Assembly (NCBI GenBank): GCA_046485045.1 | Contig: JAWOHT010000249.1 | Coordinates: 1-20,272, forward strand | Direction of reading: 5' to 3' | Length of the DNA stretch: 20,272 nucleotides | DNA from: JAFGPL01 sp046485045 | GTDB lineage: Bacteria > Bacteroidota > Bacteroidia > Bacteroidales > UBA10428 | Shown here: piece by piece, positions 1 through 11,100 of the stretch | Layout: the number at the start of each line of letters is the position of its first letter | How positions within the stretch are numbered: position 1 is the stretch's first letter | The notes under the pieces: model-generated | What the model was told of the DNA's origin: nothing | Databases searched by the model: none | The model's input: the letters and a program-made list of their open reading frames with translations, nothing else | Made by a program: the position numbers and the translations under genes

Positions 1-27
1 TGATTGAGTATTGTAACAGCGAACTAT

Positions 28-75
28 AAAAAAAACAATCCGGGCTTTAGGATATAAACCCTCCAAAGCCCGGAT
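28..75 (-). terminator. Rho-independent terminator of the xus-like operon
   Basis: An 11 bp perfect inverted repeat (38-48 ATCCGGGCTTT, 65-75 AAAGCCCGGAT) encloses a 16 nt loop. On the minus strand the stem is followed almost at once by a run of eight T (28-35 read as A on the plus strand). It lies 55 bp beyond the stop codon of the last operon gene. An outer AACAAT/ATTGTT pairing (33-38 and 78-83) could extend the stem with a small bulge. This is the classical intrinsic terminator form and fits the end of the five-gene minus-strand operon. Confidence 0.9.
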
Positions 76-130
76 GAATTGTTCTTTAATGAATAAATCA
101 ATAAATACAAATCAGTTAAACTGATATAGC

Positions 131-1237
131 CTAAGGGACTGCCACCTTAAAAACTTCCATCTCAACTCCACGGTTGCGCAATACCAATGTATCGGTTGAG
201 CTATAAGTAACCTGTTGAATATCGGGAGGCTTTGGCGGGTCCGCTTTTGGGTAACTGATTTCAACTTCATAACCAACATCGTATTTCAGGTACATAGCAT
301 CCCTGTCTTTATTGCCCCAGCTGTTTTTTTCACCTTCTTTAATGAATTTTCCGTTACCGGTTGCTGTGATATTGTAAACCCTAACTGTGTCGTTCACCTG
401 GTAAGCTGAAGCTGGCGGTGAAACTGTAAATTCCAGATTTTCATCAAATCCCAGTTTTACACCAAATTTCAAATCATGACTGAGTCTGCTCTTATAATCC
501 ATCGGGTAGTGAAGATCGTTTAAAGAAAGCGTGTTTAATTTCCATACCTGATCGTCTTCTACATAATGACTGTGACGTATCACAGTATCAGCAATTCCAT
601 CCCTTGTTCTCAATTCAATGCCCCGACGCAGGTAAAAGCCATGCCAGGGGTTAACATATTTAACTGCATATAAAACAAAGTCTTTAGGCAGAATTTCCCA
701 ATCACCATCAACAAGCCGTCTGGGATTGGTAAATACCGGATTGGGTTTGCCTCTCAAAACAGAATCTGCATTTTCAACACTTACCATACGGATTGGCACC
801 ACGTAATTGGTGTTAACAGCCAGAGTATCCGCAAAAAAAGCATCGGTCAACTGAACTTCAACCCCTCCGGCAATTTTTCCGGCAGGAATGACAATCGAAT
901 TGGATGCCAATTGATAATAACTTTCAGGTAAAACCCGTATCGGGTCGCCATTCTCATAATGGTATCCTGAACAAAGTGAGGTATCAACAACAAAATTAAC
1001 TGTTACATTATTTTTGTTTGAATATACCCCTCCCAGGGTTGCCATAATCTGGAATTTATGCTCATTGTCCATCGTTGTATTTACAAAATCTTCTCCCAGG
1101 GTAATCGTCCGTACCGGATATTGATATGCGAAATAGACCGTCTGGTAATCATAATCGGGGAACTCTATTTCCTGATTACTGCACGAATGAAAAATCACAG
1201 GCAGCATTATCATAAACAAAAACAATAACTTTTTCAT
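131..1237 (-). CDS. xusE: XusE-like surface lipoprotein, DUF1735 + DUF5627 type
   Basis: This 368-residue protein starts with a lipoprotein signal peptide: Lys-Lys, a hydrophobic core and a lipobox ending in FHSC with Cys19. Residues about 34-165 look like a DUF1735 (BT_3987-type) beta domain. Residues about 190-365 look like a DUF5627 domain, with NPWHGFYLRRG near its start and a GNGKFIKEGEKNSWGNKDRD motif near the end. No catalytic motif is seen. It is the last gene of the operon, 51 bp after the second SusD-like gene and just before the terminator. In xylan PULs the fifth gene (xusE) occupies this place, and such proteins are thought to be surface glycan-binding lipoproteins working with the SusCD pairs. 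The symbol rests on synteny, and ligand binding is inference. The start is clear because the signal peptide begins at the first Met. Confidence 0.8.
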   Translation of the reverse strand: MKKLLFLFMIMLPVIFHSCSNQEIEFPDYDYQTVYFAYQYPVRTITLGEDFVNTTMDNEHKFQIMATLGGVYSNKNNVTVNFVVDTSLCSGYHYENGDPIRVLPESYYQLASNSIVIPAGKIAGGVEVQLTDAFFADTLAVNTNYVVPIRMVSVENADSVLRGKPNPVFTNPRRLVDGDWEILPKDFVLYAVKYVNPWHGFYLRRGIELRTRDGIADTVIRHSHYVEDDQVWKLNTLSLNDLHYPMDYKSRLSHDLKFGVKLGFDENLEFTVSPPASAYQVNDTVRVYNITATGNGKFIKEGEKNSWGNKDRDAMYLKYDVGYEVEISYPKADPPKPPDIQQVTYSSTDTLVLRNRGVEMEVFKVAVP

Positions 1238-1288
1238 ATATCAAAATTATTTAATTTAAAGTAAGTTTTAGATATATAGCTTCCACCA

Positions 1289-3052
1289 TTACCAACCCTG
1301 GTTCTGAACCAAAGCATCATATTTCAAAACTTCAGATTTAGGGATCGGGCCATAGTACATATAGTCCTGGTATTGCCTTGTATCCACATCAAATATTGTA
1401 AATTCGGTTCCCTGAATTCTTACCCCTTTTACAGTTTCGTTGAGCTCTTTTTTCCATCTTCTGAGATCCCAGAAACGGAAATCCTCGAAACACAATTCCA
1501 GCCGTCGTTCATTACGAATCAATTCACGCATGCCGTCTTTATCGGTTATTGAAGCCAGATAAGGATCATTATTGGTTTTTCCAACTGCTGCCCTGTTACG
1601 AATAGCGCTGATAACAGAACGCGCTGAATACGAGGCGCCCGGAGCCATTCCATCGGGCCCCCATGCTTCATTTGCAGCTTCGGCATAATTGAGGAAAATT
1701 TCGGTGAACCGTATATGAGGCCTGTAGTGTCTTTTATTGGTAGCCGGATTAAGGCTTATATCAGGCCTCATCAGCTTACGCAGATAATATCCGGTGCGGG
1801 TTGAGGTTTCAACACGGTTTAAGGCATTGTTGTTATTAGCATCATCCACAGCTGTCATAATCACGGTGTTGGTTGCGCCAAACCTTGACCCGTTCAAAAC
1901 AACATAGGCTGCCAACCGGGCATCTCTGTTTAAATAAGGAGTTTGAGGGTTGTACCCGCTCGAAGCATGTGAGATAGGATATCCATTGGCCATTGGAAAA
2001 GCATCCACAAGGTTTTGGGTAGGGTTAATCCTGCCGTTACCAAAAAGAGATGGAGGATAATTTTCGCGCTCAAGAGTAACCGATTCTACAAATTCTGTAC
2101 GCCAAAGTACCTCTGCTGAGTTTAATCCTGCCCCAAGCCTGTCAATGTCCCTGGCACTTCCAAACCACGCTGAAAGTCCATTGGCATCGAAGCCGCCAAC
2201 CCCATTAATACGGTTCAAAACCTTGGCCGCTGCATTTGCAGCATCTTCCCAAGTTGTTGAACTGCCTTCGCTATATGCCTCACTGGCAGCAAACAACGCA
2301 GCCCTGGCCCTGATGGCTTCGGCAATGCGCCTGGTCATACGTCCGTGGCCGTGTGAACCAAATACACGTTCAAATGCAGATGCAGATACGCCCCTATCTT
2401 TATATTTATTGAGATAAAGCTCATCTGAACTGGCTGCAATGGCATAATCAAGAGGCAGGAGCGCCTCTGCACTATCCAGGTCGGCGTATATAAATTCCAT
2501 GCACTTCTGGAAAGTACCCCTTGGCAGATTAAAATCTGAATTGACTTCCAAATAATCAGTTATGATGGGCACACCCAATAATTCGCCGTCTGGCGCTTTA
2601 CCGGCATGGTGCTGCATAAGGTGCAGCATGAATATCGCCCGCAAACCATAGGCTTCACCTCTAAAGCGATCAGCATAAATCAGGCTGGCTATGCTATCCA
2701 GAGCCCAATTCACCCGATCAGCGCCATTTATAATAAGGTTCACGTATTGAAGGGCATAGTATGAATTCTGCCACACTTCAAAAGGATTATTGTCACTTGT
2801 CCACTGCCCGTCGGCTGTCCTGCGGAAATTATTTACCGGATCATTGCTTACTGCATTATCGGTAGCTACATCAGAATGTATCCATCCGTTAGTAGGCAAC
2901 ATCGAATATGCATTCAACAACAACCCGCCTGCAAATTGCGCGTCTTTATACATAAAATCCTTTTCAAGGATATTCTCAATGGCCGGCTCAAACATATCTT
3001 CACAGCCCATGAGCATAAAGACACTCAACATTAATGCAAATATTTTTTTCAT
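1289..3052 (-). CDS. xusD: SusD-like (RagB/SusD) glycan-binding lipoprotein, second pair
   Basis: This is a 587-residue SusD-family lipoprotein that would cap and feed its partner SusC-like transporter at the outer membrane. I chose the start MKKIF at 3052. The open frame continues 11 residues further to 3085, but only the shorter form begins with a clean lipoprotein signal (lipobox LMGC, Cys17). The protein has the helical N-terminal SusD region, FRGEAYGLRAIFMLHLMQ (TPR-like), and the C-terminal RagB/SusD region with IRNERRLELCFEDFRFWDLRRWK. It ends in the usual NQGW-type tail. It sits 32 bp after the second SusC-like gene (the longer start would touch that gene's stop codon). Position and type match XusD of the xylan system. 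The exact glycan ligand is not readable from sequence. Confidence 0.88.
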   Translation of the reverse strand: MKKIFALMLSVFMLMGCEDMFEPAIENILEKDFMYKDAQFAGGLLLNAYSMLPTNGWIHSDVATDNAVSNDPVNNFRRTADGQWTSDNNPFEVWQNSYYALQYVNLIINGADRVNWALDSIASLIYADRFRGEAYGLRAIFMLHLMQHHAGKAPDGELLGVPIITDYLEVNSDFNLPRGTFQKCMEFIYADLDSAEALLPLDYAIAASSDELYLNKYKDRGVSASAFERVFGSHGHGRMTRRIAEAIRARAALFAASEAYSEGSSTTWEDAANAAAKVLNRINGVGGFDANGLSAWFGSARDIDRLGAGLNSAEVLWRTEFVESVTLERENYPPSLFGNGRINPTQNLVDAFPMANGYPISHASSGYNPQTPYLNRDARLAAYVVLNGSRFGATNTVIMTAVDDANNNNALNRVETSTRTGYYLRKLMRPDISLNPATNKRHYRPHIRFTEIFLNYAEAANEAWGPDGMAPGASYSARSVISAIRNRAAVGKTNNDPYLASITDKDGMRELIRNERRLELCFEDFRFWDLRRWKKELNETVKGVRIQGTEFTIFDVDTRQYQDYMYYGPIPKSEVLKYDALVQNQGW

Positions 3053-3084
3053 ATCGTATTTTTTATAAAAATATTTATTCATCA

Positions 3085-6000
3085 TTAAAATAAGGCAGAA
3101 ATACCCAGGTTATAAAACCTTGTTTGAGGGGCCCACCCAACATTTGTTTCCAGATACTTCTTTTCAGGCGATATAGTAAGCAAATTGGCGCCACTAACAT
3201 AAACATCCACATTTTTTATAAATGTATTTCTGATGATGCTTTCGGGAAGACTATATGACAACTGAACTTTGGTAATATCAAAACGGTTGGTACTGTATAG
3301 CCAGAAGTCAGAATTCCTGAAATTGTTGTCGAATGTCTGGGTAGAAAGCCTGGGATAGGTAGCCGTTGACCGTGTGTCTACCAATTCGCCGGTAGTTGGA
3401 TGAGTATAATTTGCCCAGCGGTTAACAACTACATCAGAATATTTACGTTGGCCATAAACCCAGTCCGTTAACCTGTTTTTAATACCATAAGCGCCCCATT
3501 GGCCTACGCCCTGTGCATAAAATGTCAGGTTCTTCCATTTGGCTGTGAGGCTGATACCCAAAGTAAATGGTGCGCCATACCAACCGCCTTTCGCCAGCAA
3601 CACCTCATCCTGACTATTAATGACATCGTCGTCGTTTTGATTTATGTATTTGATATCCCCGGAGTTAACAGTTCCGAATTTGGGTACGGGCGAATTGTCA
3701 ATATCAGTTTGGTCGGCATAAAAACCGTCTGCCTTAAGTCCCCAGATACCATCTACAGGCGTGCCCTTTTTTAACTGGTAAGCATCATCATACATAACGG
3801 GGTCCCTGAGAATTTCTGTATCATAATAGGTGCCTGCAATACCTAAGGTCCAGTTAATTTTACCAAGTTCCTTATTCAATCTCATGTTAAAATCGTATCC
3901 TGTCCGCTTTCGTTCGTCGTAATTAACATAAGGTAAAAATGACCGTTCGTATTGGCCATTGTAAGGCAAACTCATATAACTTGGAAACAAATCATTGGCC
4001 TGTACAATACCTTCTTTATATATAATTGAAAAATAATTTCCTTCTATTTCCAGCAGATTGTCAAACAATGCAACTTCAATACCAACGCTAACCTCATCTC
4101 TTCTGGGCGACTTAAGACCGGGATTGGCCCCTTGCGTAGATGCACTGACATCTCTTCCCATACCGGCAGACCAGTTATGGGTTCCTACTCCTCTATAAGC
4201 AAACTTAGATTCATACAGGTAATTTGATTCTACATCTATATCGGTATAAAGCCTGCCTATGGTAGAAGTCAGCTTTAAATTGTTAACGGCTGTCGCCCCA
4301 TCCATGAAACCTTCTTCGCTTATCCGCCATCCGACAGACAATACAGGTGAAAATGTAAGACGGTTATCAGGAGGCAACTTGGTGGTATACAAAAACGACC
4401 CGTTAAACTCCAGGTAGTATTTGTTAATAAAATTATACCCAAAATGTGTTCCCAAGTTCGTACTGTTGACTTTATGGTAATCGCCCGAACGTGAATATTG
4501 ATACCCTTTGGCTATAACCATTGCAAGAATGTTATGGCGGTTATCAAATATCCGCTTGTAATCAAGTTGTGCTGACATATATAACAACTGCTGGAACCAG
4601 CTGTTCGCAATATACTGGTCGGGTGATTTGGTATCAAGGGTATTAAAGGAAGGCAAACTGTCAACAATATCCACTCCCTCAATGGTAACCCAGGTTGGGT
4701 CATATATCCGGTATTCGTGGTTAAACCCCTGATTGTATGTGGTACTGTAATCAATAGCAACTTTGGTGCGAAGAGCAAGGCCTTCGGTTATTCCGCTTAA
4801 ATCCATATCAAGGCCTGTGTTAAACAAAAAGGTGCGGTTGATGTATTTGTTAAATCCGCCGGAATATACCTCCGCAAATGGATTGGTTGGATTCAACTGT
4901 GTTCCGCCCAACAGATATTTGCCATCTATGATATTGGCGCTGTTTTCAACAAGAACCCTGTTGTCTTCATTGCTTAAATCAATCATGCTGATTGGAATAA
5001 GAGGATGATAGGGTTGAGATCCCATTGTAGGCCGCACATTTGCAGCTTGTTGCCAGTAGTTGGTTTGGGGGCCGCGGCCTGAAAAAAATATCGCCCCGGC
5101 ATCTACATTGGCGCTGAGCCACCTGTTAATATTAACATCAACGTTTCCCCTAAGGTTGAACCGCTGATCAACACCATTTTTACCTTCGCCAAAATTCAAC
5201 ACGGAACCCTGCCTCAAAAAACCAACATTGGTATAATAACGTGCATTCTCATTGCCACCATATATTTCGGCATTTACATCAGAACGGTTATAGACACTTT
5301 TAATGTAATCGGATGAATAAAAATCAATATCGGGATAACGGTAGGGGAACATACCGGATGCCGTACTATCAATAGCGCCCTGGGTGAATGAAGTAGAAAG
5401 CCCGTCGTTTATCCTTGCTTCATTGTAATATGACATGTAGTCGGCAGCGCCAAGATAATCAGGATATCTTTTATGCACATGCATTCCGGTATTTACCCTA
5501 ACATCTACCTGCTGCGCTGCAGTAACCCCTCTTTTGGTGGTAATATAAATAACCCCGTTTACTGCGTGGGTGCCGTATAGCGCCACGGCGCCGGCGCCTT
5601 TCAGTATGGTTATCTGGTCAATTTCGGAAGTGTTTACAAGGCCTGAGCCACCGGGAATACCGTCAATAACCACAAGCAGATCACCTCTTCCCCATATTGA
5701 ATTGCCGTTATAGCCACCTGCAAGTGTGTTTAACCCATCAAGAGGATTGGTGGTATAGTTCTTCTTGAACCACTCGCTAACGTTTACCACAGAAACACCT
5801 CCTACAATATCATTTTTATTGGTTTTTCGGAATAACAACTGTACATCATCAACAGACGGTTCAAGCGCTATTGTAACCGAATCGCCATTGGCTGTGATTA
5901 CCTTATCTTTATAGCCAACCGCCCTGACACTCAAAGGGCTGTTTTGAGACGCCTGCAGCTTAAATGCCCCGTTTGCATCGGTCACCACAACGATATTATC

Positions 6001-6156
6001 AGTCCTGCTTTTCACAACAGCGCCTTCTATCGGCTCATTGCCGGGACCAACAACAAAAGCATTAATATCAATTTTGGGGGAATCCTGCGCAACAGATACC
6101 ATAGGCAGCAGGGCCAGTATCGCACAAAAAACCCCTAATATCTTTAAATATTTCAT
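3085..6156 (-). CDS. xusC: SusC-like TonB-dependent transporter, second pair (XusC type)
   Basis: This is a 1023-residue outer-membrane TonB-dependent transporter for oligosaccharide import. I chose the start MKYLK at 6156 because it gives a clean signal peptide ending in VSVAQ. The longer open frame to 6207 would overlap the preceding gene. Residues about 29-100 form a carboxypeptidase-regulatory-like domain. The plug is about 112-215, with LLVVIDGIPGG, EIDQITILKGAGAVALYG and VNGVIYITTKRG. A long barrel follows, ending in FYNLGISALF. The usual DEVVVVGYG TonB box is missing. In its place is DDVQLLFRKTNKND followed by IVGGVSVVNVSEW, a pattern I know from the second SusC of xylan-type loci. It lies 44 bp after the first SusD-like gene. 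The symbol rests on operon order and plug type. Confidence 0.88.
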   Translation of the reverse strand: MKYLKILGVFCAILALLPMVSVAQDSPKIDINAFVVGPGNEPIEGAVVKSRTDNIVVVTDANGAFKLQASQNSPLSVRAVGYKDKVITANGDSVTIALEPSVDDVQLLFRKTNKNDIVGGVSVVNVSEWFKKNYTTNPLDGLNTLAGGYNGNSIWGRGDLLVVIDGIPGGSGLVNTSEIDQITILKGAGAVALYGTHAVNGVIYITTKRGVTAAQQVDVRVNTGMHVHKRYPDYLGAADYMSYYNEARINDGLSTSFTQGAIDSTASGMFPYRYPDIDFYSSDYIKSVYNRSDVNAEIYGGNENARYYTNVGFLRQGSVLNFGEGKNGVDQRFNLRGNVDVNINRWLSANVDAGAIFFSGRGPQTNYWQQAANVRPTMGSQPYHPLIPISMIDLSNEDNRVLVENSANIIDGKYLLGGTQLNPTNPFAEVYSGGFNKYINRTFLFNTGLDMDLSGITEGLALRTKVAIDYSTTYNQGFNHEYRIYDPTWVTIEGVDIVDSLPSFNTLDTKSPDQYIANSWFQQLLYMSAQLDYKRIFDNRHNILAMVIAKGYQYSRSGDYHKVNSTNLGTHFGYNFINKYYLEFNGSFLYTTKLPPDNRLTFSPVLSVGWRISEEGFMDGATAVNNLKLTSTIGRLYTDIDVESNYLYESKFAYRGVGTHNWSAGMGRDVSASTQGANPGLKSPRRDEVSVGIEVALFDNLLEIEGNYFSIIYKEGIVQANDLFPSYMSLPYNGQYERSFLPYVNYDERKRTGYDFNMRLNKELGKINWTLGIAGTYYDTEILRDPVMYDDAYQLKKGTPVDGIWGLKADGFYADQTDIDNSPVPKFGTVNSGDIKYINQNDDDVINSQDEVLLAKGGWYGAPFTLGISLTAKWKNLTFYAQGVGQWGAYGIKNRLTDWVYGQRKYSDVVVNRWANYTHPTTGELVDTRSTATYPRLSTQTFDNNFRNSDFWLYSTNRFDITKVQLSYSLPESIIRNTFIKNVDVYVSGANLLTISPEKKYLETNVGWAPQTRFYNLGISALF

Positions 6157-6200
6157 TCTATTTTGTTTTAAGATTATACAAATCCTTGAACTAACCATTT

Positions 6201-8132
6201 TTACCATCCCGGGTTCTGTGGAAAAGATTCATACATACTCACCAGGTCTATTCTGAATGGAATCCAGTAATGCTTATCAAACAACAAACGTTCAACAATT
6301 TCCACTTCACGGAGGTTTAAAACCCTGTTATTTCCAACATCCACATTGTCCATCACCCCGGGGGCCCTGTCAAATTCGATGGCTGTTTTAATATTATAAG
6401 GATATTTGGTTAGCAACAGCCAACGGCGCAAATCATTGAAACGATGGCCTTCAAAAGACAATTCTACAGCTCTTTCGCGCCTTAGCTCACTCATAAAAGT
6501 ATTCATATCCAAATCGGCAGGAAGTAAGCCAACATTTGAACGATTCCGAATAACATTAACGGCACCTGTTGCAGTTAAATCGTAACCGGGATCTTTGCCC
6601 ATTGATGATTCGTAACCCATTGCAGCAGCCTCTGCATACATCAGATACACATCAGCAAGACGGATATAGGTACCATGAAAAGTGAGTGCACCTGCCTGGT
6701 CCCATACAACGTCATATTTATTTGCAGTAATGGGTATCCACTTGTAACAGAGGTAACCTGTGCGGCTACCTGTTAGCTGGTCTCTGTAACTGCCACCTGT
6801 GTAAAGCGAGGCATACCGGTACTGCTCAGTGGTAGCGCCTAACGAGCCTTCCACACATTTCCGGCCATCACAAATTATATCTTTGTAAAAGCGGGGATCG
6901 CGGTTGCGCCAGGGATACTCAGGATCGTAACCAGAGCCGGGATCGTCAAGCGGTAAACCGTTGGCCATACCATAATAATTTACGTAATTTGCTGAAGGAA
7001 CATAAACCGGTAATTCTCTTCCTAAAGGGGCCTGAGGGCCAAAAACCCTGCTATTACTCCAGTTTGTATTTTGTGCAAAATAATTGGGCGCCTGAAAAAT
7101 GGCTTCATCACCTCCGGGTATCAACCAGTTACGGCCAAAGGTATAAAACAGGTCGGTAATACTGTCCCATGGCATGAGCCTGTGATGTGTCTGGCGGCTG
7201 TCAACGTATTTCAGCAACTCAGCCGCAGCGGTAGCCGCTTTTTTACAATATTCTGCATCATAAGATTCACTGCCTGTTGACTGTTTGTTCATCAACGGGC
7301 TTCCGGCATAGAGATAATTTTTTGCCATAAATGCCAGCGCCATGGCCTTATTGCAACGATACCTATTCAAACCTAAAGTCCCGTACTTCACGCCTGCTGT
7401 TGTATTGTCCCAATGAAAAGGCAACAAATCGGCTGCTTCGCGTAAATCTTTTGCAATTAAATCGGCAACTTCATGATAAGTAGGCCTGGGCAACCTTAAG
7501 GGTTCATCGGCAGGCAACACCTCGTTAATGTAAGGCACCGGCCCCCAGTATTGTATCAACTGAAAATGAAAGAAGGCCCTGAAAAACAGCAACTGGCCTT
7601 CGATCAAATCCTTCTCTTCTTCGGTGGCATCTGTTAACAGTTGAAGATTGGCAAGGCCAATATTGGCTTTACGTATGCCGTACCATGATGGTGTAAAGAG
7701 TGACCGGGTTCCATTGGCCCCTTGGTTCGCATCCTTTGGAGGCCATGACATCCATGAGGGAGGCATATGATTATTATCATAAGGTGGGTTTGGATCACCA
7801 TCATAATTCCGATCAAGAAAACAGTCACTATTCCCCAAAAGCGCCCTGTAATCGCCCCTGTCAACCAAAGAACTGGGTTTGTTCTGGTTAGAAAGTGACA
7901 ATACCATGTCTTCGCCCCAGTTATAATCGCTGATCCATGCATATTTCGTTAAATCGGGGATCAGGTTATAAAGCTCTTCAGTGTAGCCCTGGAAATTCAC
8001 AAAATTCTTAAAGGCTACTGTTTCATTCAATATAGATTCGGGCTCGCGGTCTAAATATTCTGTACATGATACCATTCCCAGCATCACCGTCAAAATTCCA
8101 CCCCACCATATGATTTTTATATGATTTTTCAT
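6201..8132 (-). CDS. xusB: SusD-like (RagB/SusD) glycan-binding lipoprotein, first pair
   Basis: This 643-residue SusD-family lipoprotein begins with a signal peptide and lipobox GMVSC (Cys23). An N-terminal SusD-like region follows, with LIEGQLLFFRAFFHFQLIQY, the TPR-type segment that contacts the SusC partner. The C-terminal RagB/SusD region has TYIRLADVYLMYAEAAA and LRRERAVELSFEGHRFNDLR. It closes with the family-typical tail SFPQNPGW. It starts 13 bp after the stop of the first SusC-like gene, so the two are surely co-transcribed and form a transporter pair. It is longer than the second SusD-like protein, with extra loops in the middle that could shape its glycan-binding face (inference). 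Position matches XusB of the xylan utilisation system. Confidence 0.9.
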   Translation of the reverse strand: MKNHIKIIWWGGILTVMLGMVSCTEYLDREPESILNETVAFKNFVNFQGYTEELYNLIPDLTKYAWISDYNWGEDMVLSLSNQNKPSSLVDRGDYRALLGNSDCFLDRNYDGDPNPPYDNNHMPPSWMSWPPKDANQGANGTRSLFTPSWYGIRKANIGLANLQLLTDATEEEKDLIEGQLLFFRAFFHFQLIQYWGPVPYINEVLPADEPLRLPRPTYHEVADLIAKDLREAADLLPFHWDNTTAGVKYGTLGLNRYRCNKAMALAFMAKNYLYAGSPLMNKQSTGSESYDAEYCKKAATAAAELLKYVDSRQTHHRLMPWDSITDLFYTFGRNWLIPGGDEAIFQAPNYFAQNTNWSNSRVFGPQAPLGRELPVYVPSANYVNYYGMANGLPLDDPGSGYDPEYPWRNRDPRFYKDIICDGRKCVEGSLGATTEQYRYASLYTGGSYRDQLTGSRTGYLCYKWIPITANKYDVVWDQAGALTFHGTYIRLADVYLMYAEAAAMGYESSMGKDPGYDLTATGAVNVIRNRSNVGLLPADLDMNTFMSELRRERAVELSFEGHRFNDLRRWLLLTKYPYNIKTAIEFDRAPGVMDNVDVGNNRVLNLREVEIVERLLFDKHYWIPFRIDLVSMYESFPQNPGW

Positions 8133-8145
8133 AAGACATCACATT

Positions 8146-11100
8146 TTAGAAATTTAAATTAATACCCAGGTTAAAACGCTTAACTGTTGGATAAGCGCCT
8201 GCTCCCGGATTGGTTGTAGCAAAATTAGATTCCCTGTCATCAGGCATTTTGGTCCATATCCACAGGTTATTTCCATTCAAGTAAATTCTGAGGCTACTAA
8301 ACCCTGTACTTTTTATCAGTCTTGATTTCTGATCAAAAGTATAGGCAATCTCAGCATTTTTAATACGTAAATATGAAGCATCATATTGAGTCCTCTGTCC
8401 ATTTGCCGCCCCCGGGGGGGTACGTTTCCACGCAGGCATTGGGACATCAGGGTTCGGGTTGTCCTTTGACCACATAGAACCTTCATCAAAAACGGAGTTA
8501 ACGTCATTGGCAAACGAATTATAATTTACCGGACGTGTAACATTTGAAGCGCCATAAAACTGGATAAATGTAGAAAACCCTTTCCATTCGAACCCTACAG
8601 TTGTTGTGTAGGTATTCTGGGGTACGGTCGGATAGGAATACGGCACCTCGTCATTATCGTCAATTACGCCATTGGCATCAAAATCCATGATATAATAGTT
8701 TCCCGGTAATTTTTGATGGTCATTTGATTCAAATTGAGTAGTGGCATAGAGTTCATCCCAACTGTTATAGTAGCCATTGTTTAAATAGCTCATGGTCTGG
8801 TTTACCATTTTACCTTCCTGTTTCATATAATATGGAAGCAACTCAGCTTCATCAGCCACTATAATCTTATTCTCTGCATGGGTCATGCTCAAATCGGCCC
8901 ATAAGCGCATGTTCATAAACTTTTTATTAAACTTTAGTTCAAGCTCATATCCCTGTGCGCGTACTTTACCAATGTTTGCTACAGGGGGTTTGGCCCCAAA
9001 ATACGAAGGGACAGCCCTGTCATCTCCACCAACAAGAATCTTATCACGGACATCAAAGAAAAAGTCGATGTTGCTGCGAATAAGCCCTCTGAAAATTCCA
9101 AGATCAACGCCGATATTGGTTTTTGTAACTACTTCCCATTGCAAATCGGGATTACCTAAATCTGTAATTTTGTACCATTCACCTATACCTCCGGCATTTA
9201 TATAACGCTCGCTACTGTTATCACGATTATTTCCTGAGTCCCATCCTGTGTTCTGAAATGCCGACCTGCCATCTAAACTCCATTGGTCCATATATAACCA
9301 CCTATTTTCACCAACTATGTAAGAATCGTCCCCAATTTTTCCATAAGAGGCCCTCAGTTTCAATATATCAAGAAAATCAAGCGAACTCATAAAGTTCTCT
9401 TCAGAAATCATCCAGCCAACGCCACCCGATGAAAAGAATGCAAACCGATAATCTGTGGCAAATTTTTCAGACCCATTGTATGCACCGTTATATTCAATTG
9501 TATATTTCTTATCAAAGGCATAAGTGGCACGAAAGACCCAGTTTTCACGAACTTGCAGAACTTCGTCTCCGGTGGCATATTGCTTACGCTCAAATACGCC
9601 CATTGCGGTTACATCGTGCCTGCCAAGAAAATTATTTGCATAGTTCAATTGTGTGGAATAGTCGGCGCGGCGATATGATCGCCAGTTTTGGATTGCGCCT
9701 CCGGGTGTGCTCCATTGGATACGGTCGGGATAATCAAAACCTTCCCATACGGTCTTGACAAACATAAAATGTTCTTCCCCGGTTATCGGATCAACCCACA
9801 TCAGGTTGGGCTCTGTGTACCTGTCATCAACGCCGCGTCCGGCCTCTCTGAACCTGTTGTCAATAGAAACAGCTCCCCTCACACTCAATCCTTTAATAAA
9901 CATACCCAGGTCCTGCTCAAGGATAAAGTCGGTTGTAAGGTTGGTGGTAGTCTGATACTCTATCCCGCTAATTGCGAGGTTCCTCACCGAGTTAGTCATT
10001 AAAGTCGACTGTGGCCCGTAAAAACCGAACATCCCATTAGAGTATTGCGGCTGGAACAAGTCAGGTGCGCCGTTATAAGCATTTGTCCATGCACCGTCCA
10101 TATTGTCAAGATTATTCCAGGGCCCTTTTCTTTTTCCATAAGAACCGGCAATATTCACTTTAAAGAGTGTAGAAGATGTTATTTTAAAATCCATGTTACT
10201 ACGCATGTTCACACGGTCATAGCCAAATCCGGCTTTATAAGCCCTGCTACTTTGATATTCTTTAAAAAGGTCGCCTTCACTAACATAATCTACATTAGCA
10301 AAATATTTTACGGATTCAGTTCCTCCCGAAACACTAACATTTCCGCTATAAGACATGGCATAATCTTCAAAAAGCGCCTCCTGCCAGTCAATGTTTGGAT
10401 AACGGTCTTTTTCTGTTGCATCGGCAGGATAACGGTATTTCCTGATAATATCATAGGGCCGTATTGATGACCATGCATCCTCAGTAGATGCCAATTCATA
10501 TTCAATAACCTGGTTCCTTATTAATAATGCATCATACGCATCATACTTATTGGGCAATTTTGAAGCTGTTTTTACGGTGGTGTTAAATCCGGCCGAAACA
10601 ACTGCCTTTCCTTTGACACCACGCTTTGTGGTAATAAGGATAACACCATTGGCGCCCTGCACCCCGAAAACTGCTGTTGCTGAAGCGTCTTTTAACACTG
10701 AGATTGACTCCACCGAATTGATATCCAAACTATTCAGCTCACGTTCTACGCCATCTACCAATATCAAAGGTGCGCTGTTATTCCATGTACTTGCAGCCCT
10801 GATCAGGATTCTGGGATCTTCAGCTCCCGGCATACCGCTACTGGATGTGGTAATTACCCCCGGAAGGTTTCCGGTAAGGGCAGCGCCCACACTGGTTACA
10901 CCACCAGCGCGTTCAAGCGTTTCTCCTGTAGTTTGCGTAATAGCGCCAACAACACTCTCTTTCTTTTGCCGGCCAAAACCAACAACCACAACTTCATCGA
11001 GTTGCTGGAAATCCTCAATAAGAATCATATCAATGTTTGATCTGTTTCCCACTGCAACCTCCTCGGTAATATAACCGATAAAAGAGAAAATAATCATTGA

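Noticed and set aside
3053..3085. 11-residue N-terminal extension of the second SusD-like protein
   Set aside because: MKKIF at 3052 starts a compact lipoprotein signal. The longer form adds a charged, aromatic stretch with no support.
6157..6207. 17-residue N-terminal extension of the second SusC-like protein
   Set aside because: It would overlap the stop region of the preceding gene and puts a poor sequence before a perfect signal peptide starting at 6156.
10045..11074. Open frames of 140 and 174 codons on the plus strand
   Set aside because: They lie wholly antisense to the first SusC-like gene, show no recognisable motifs, and the sense frame is a full-length conserved transporter.
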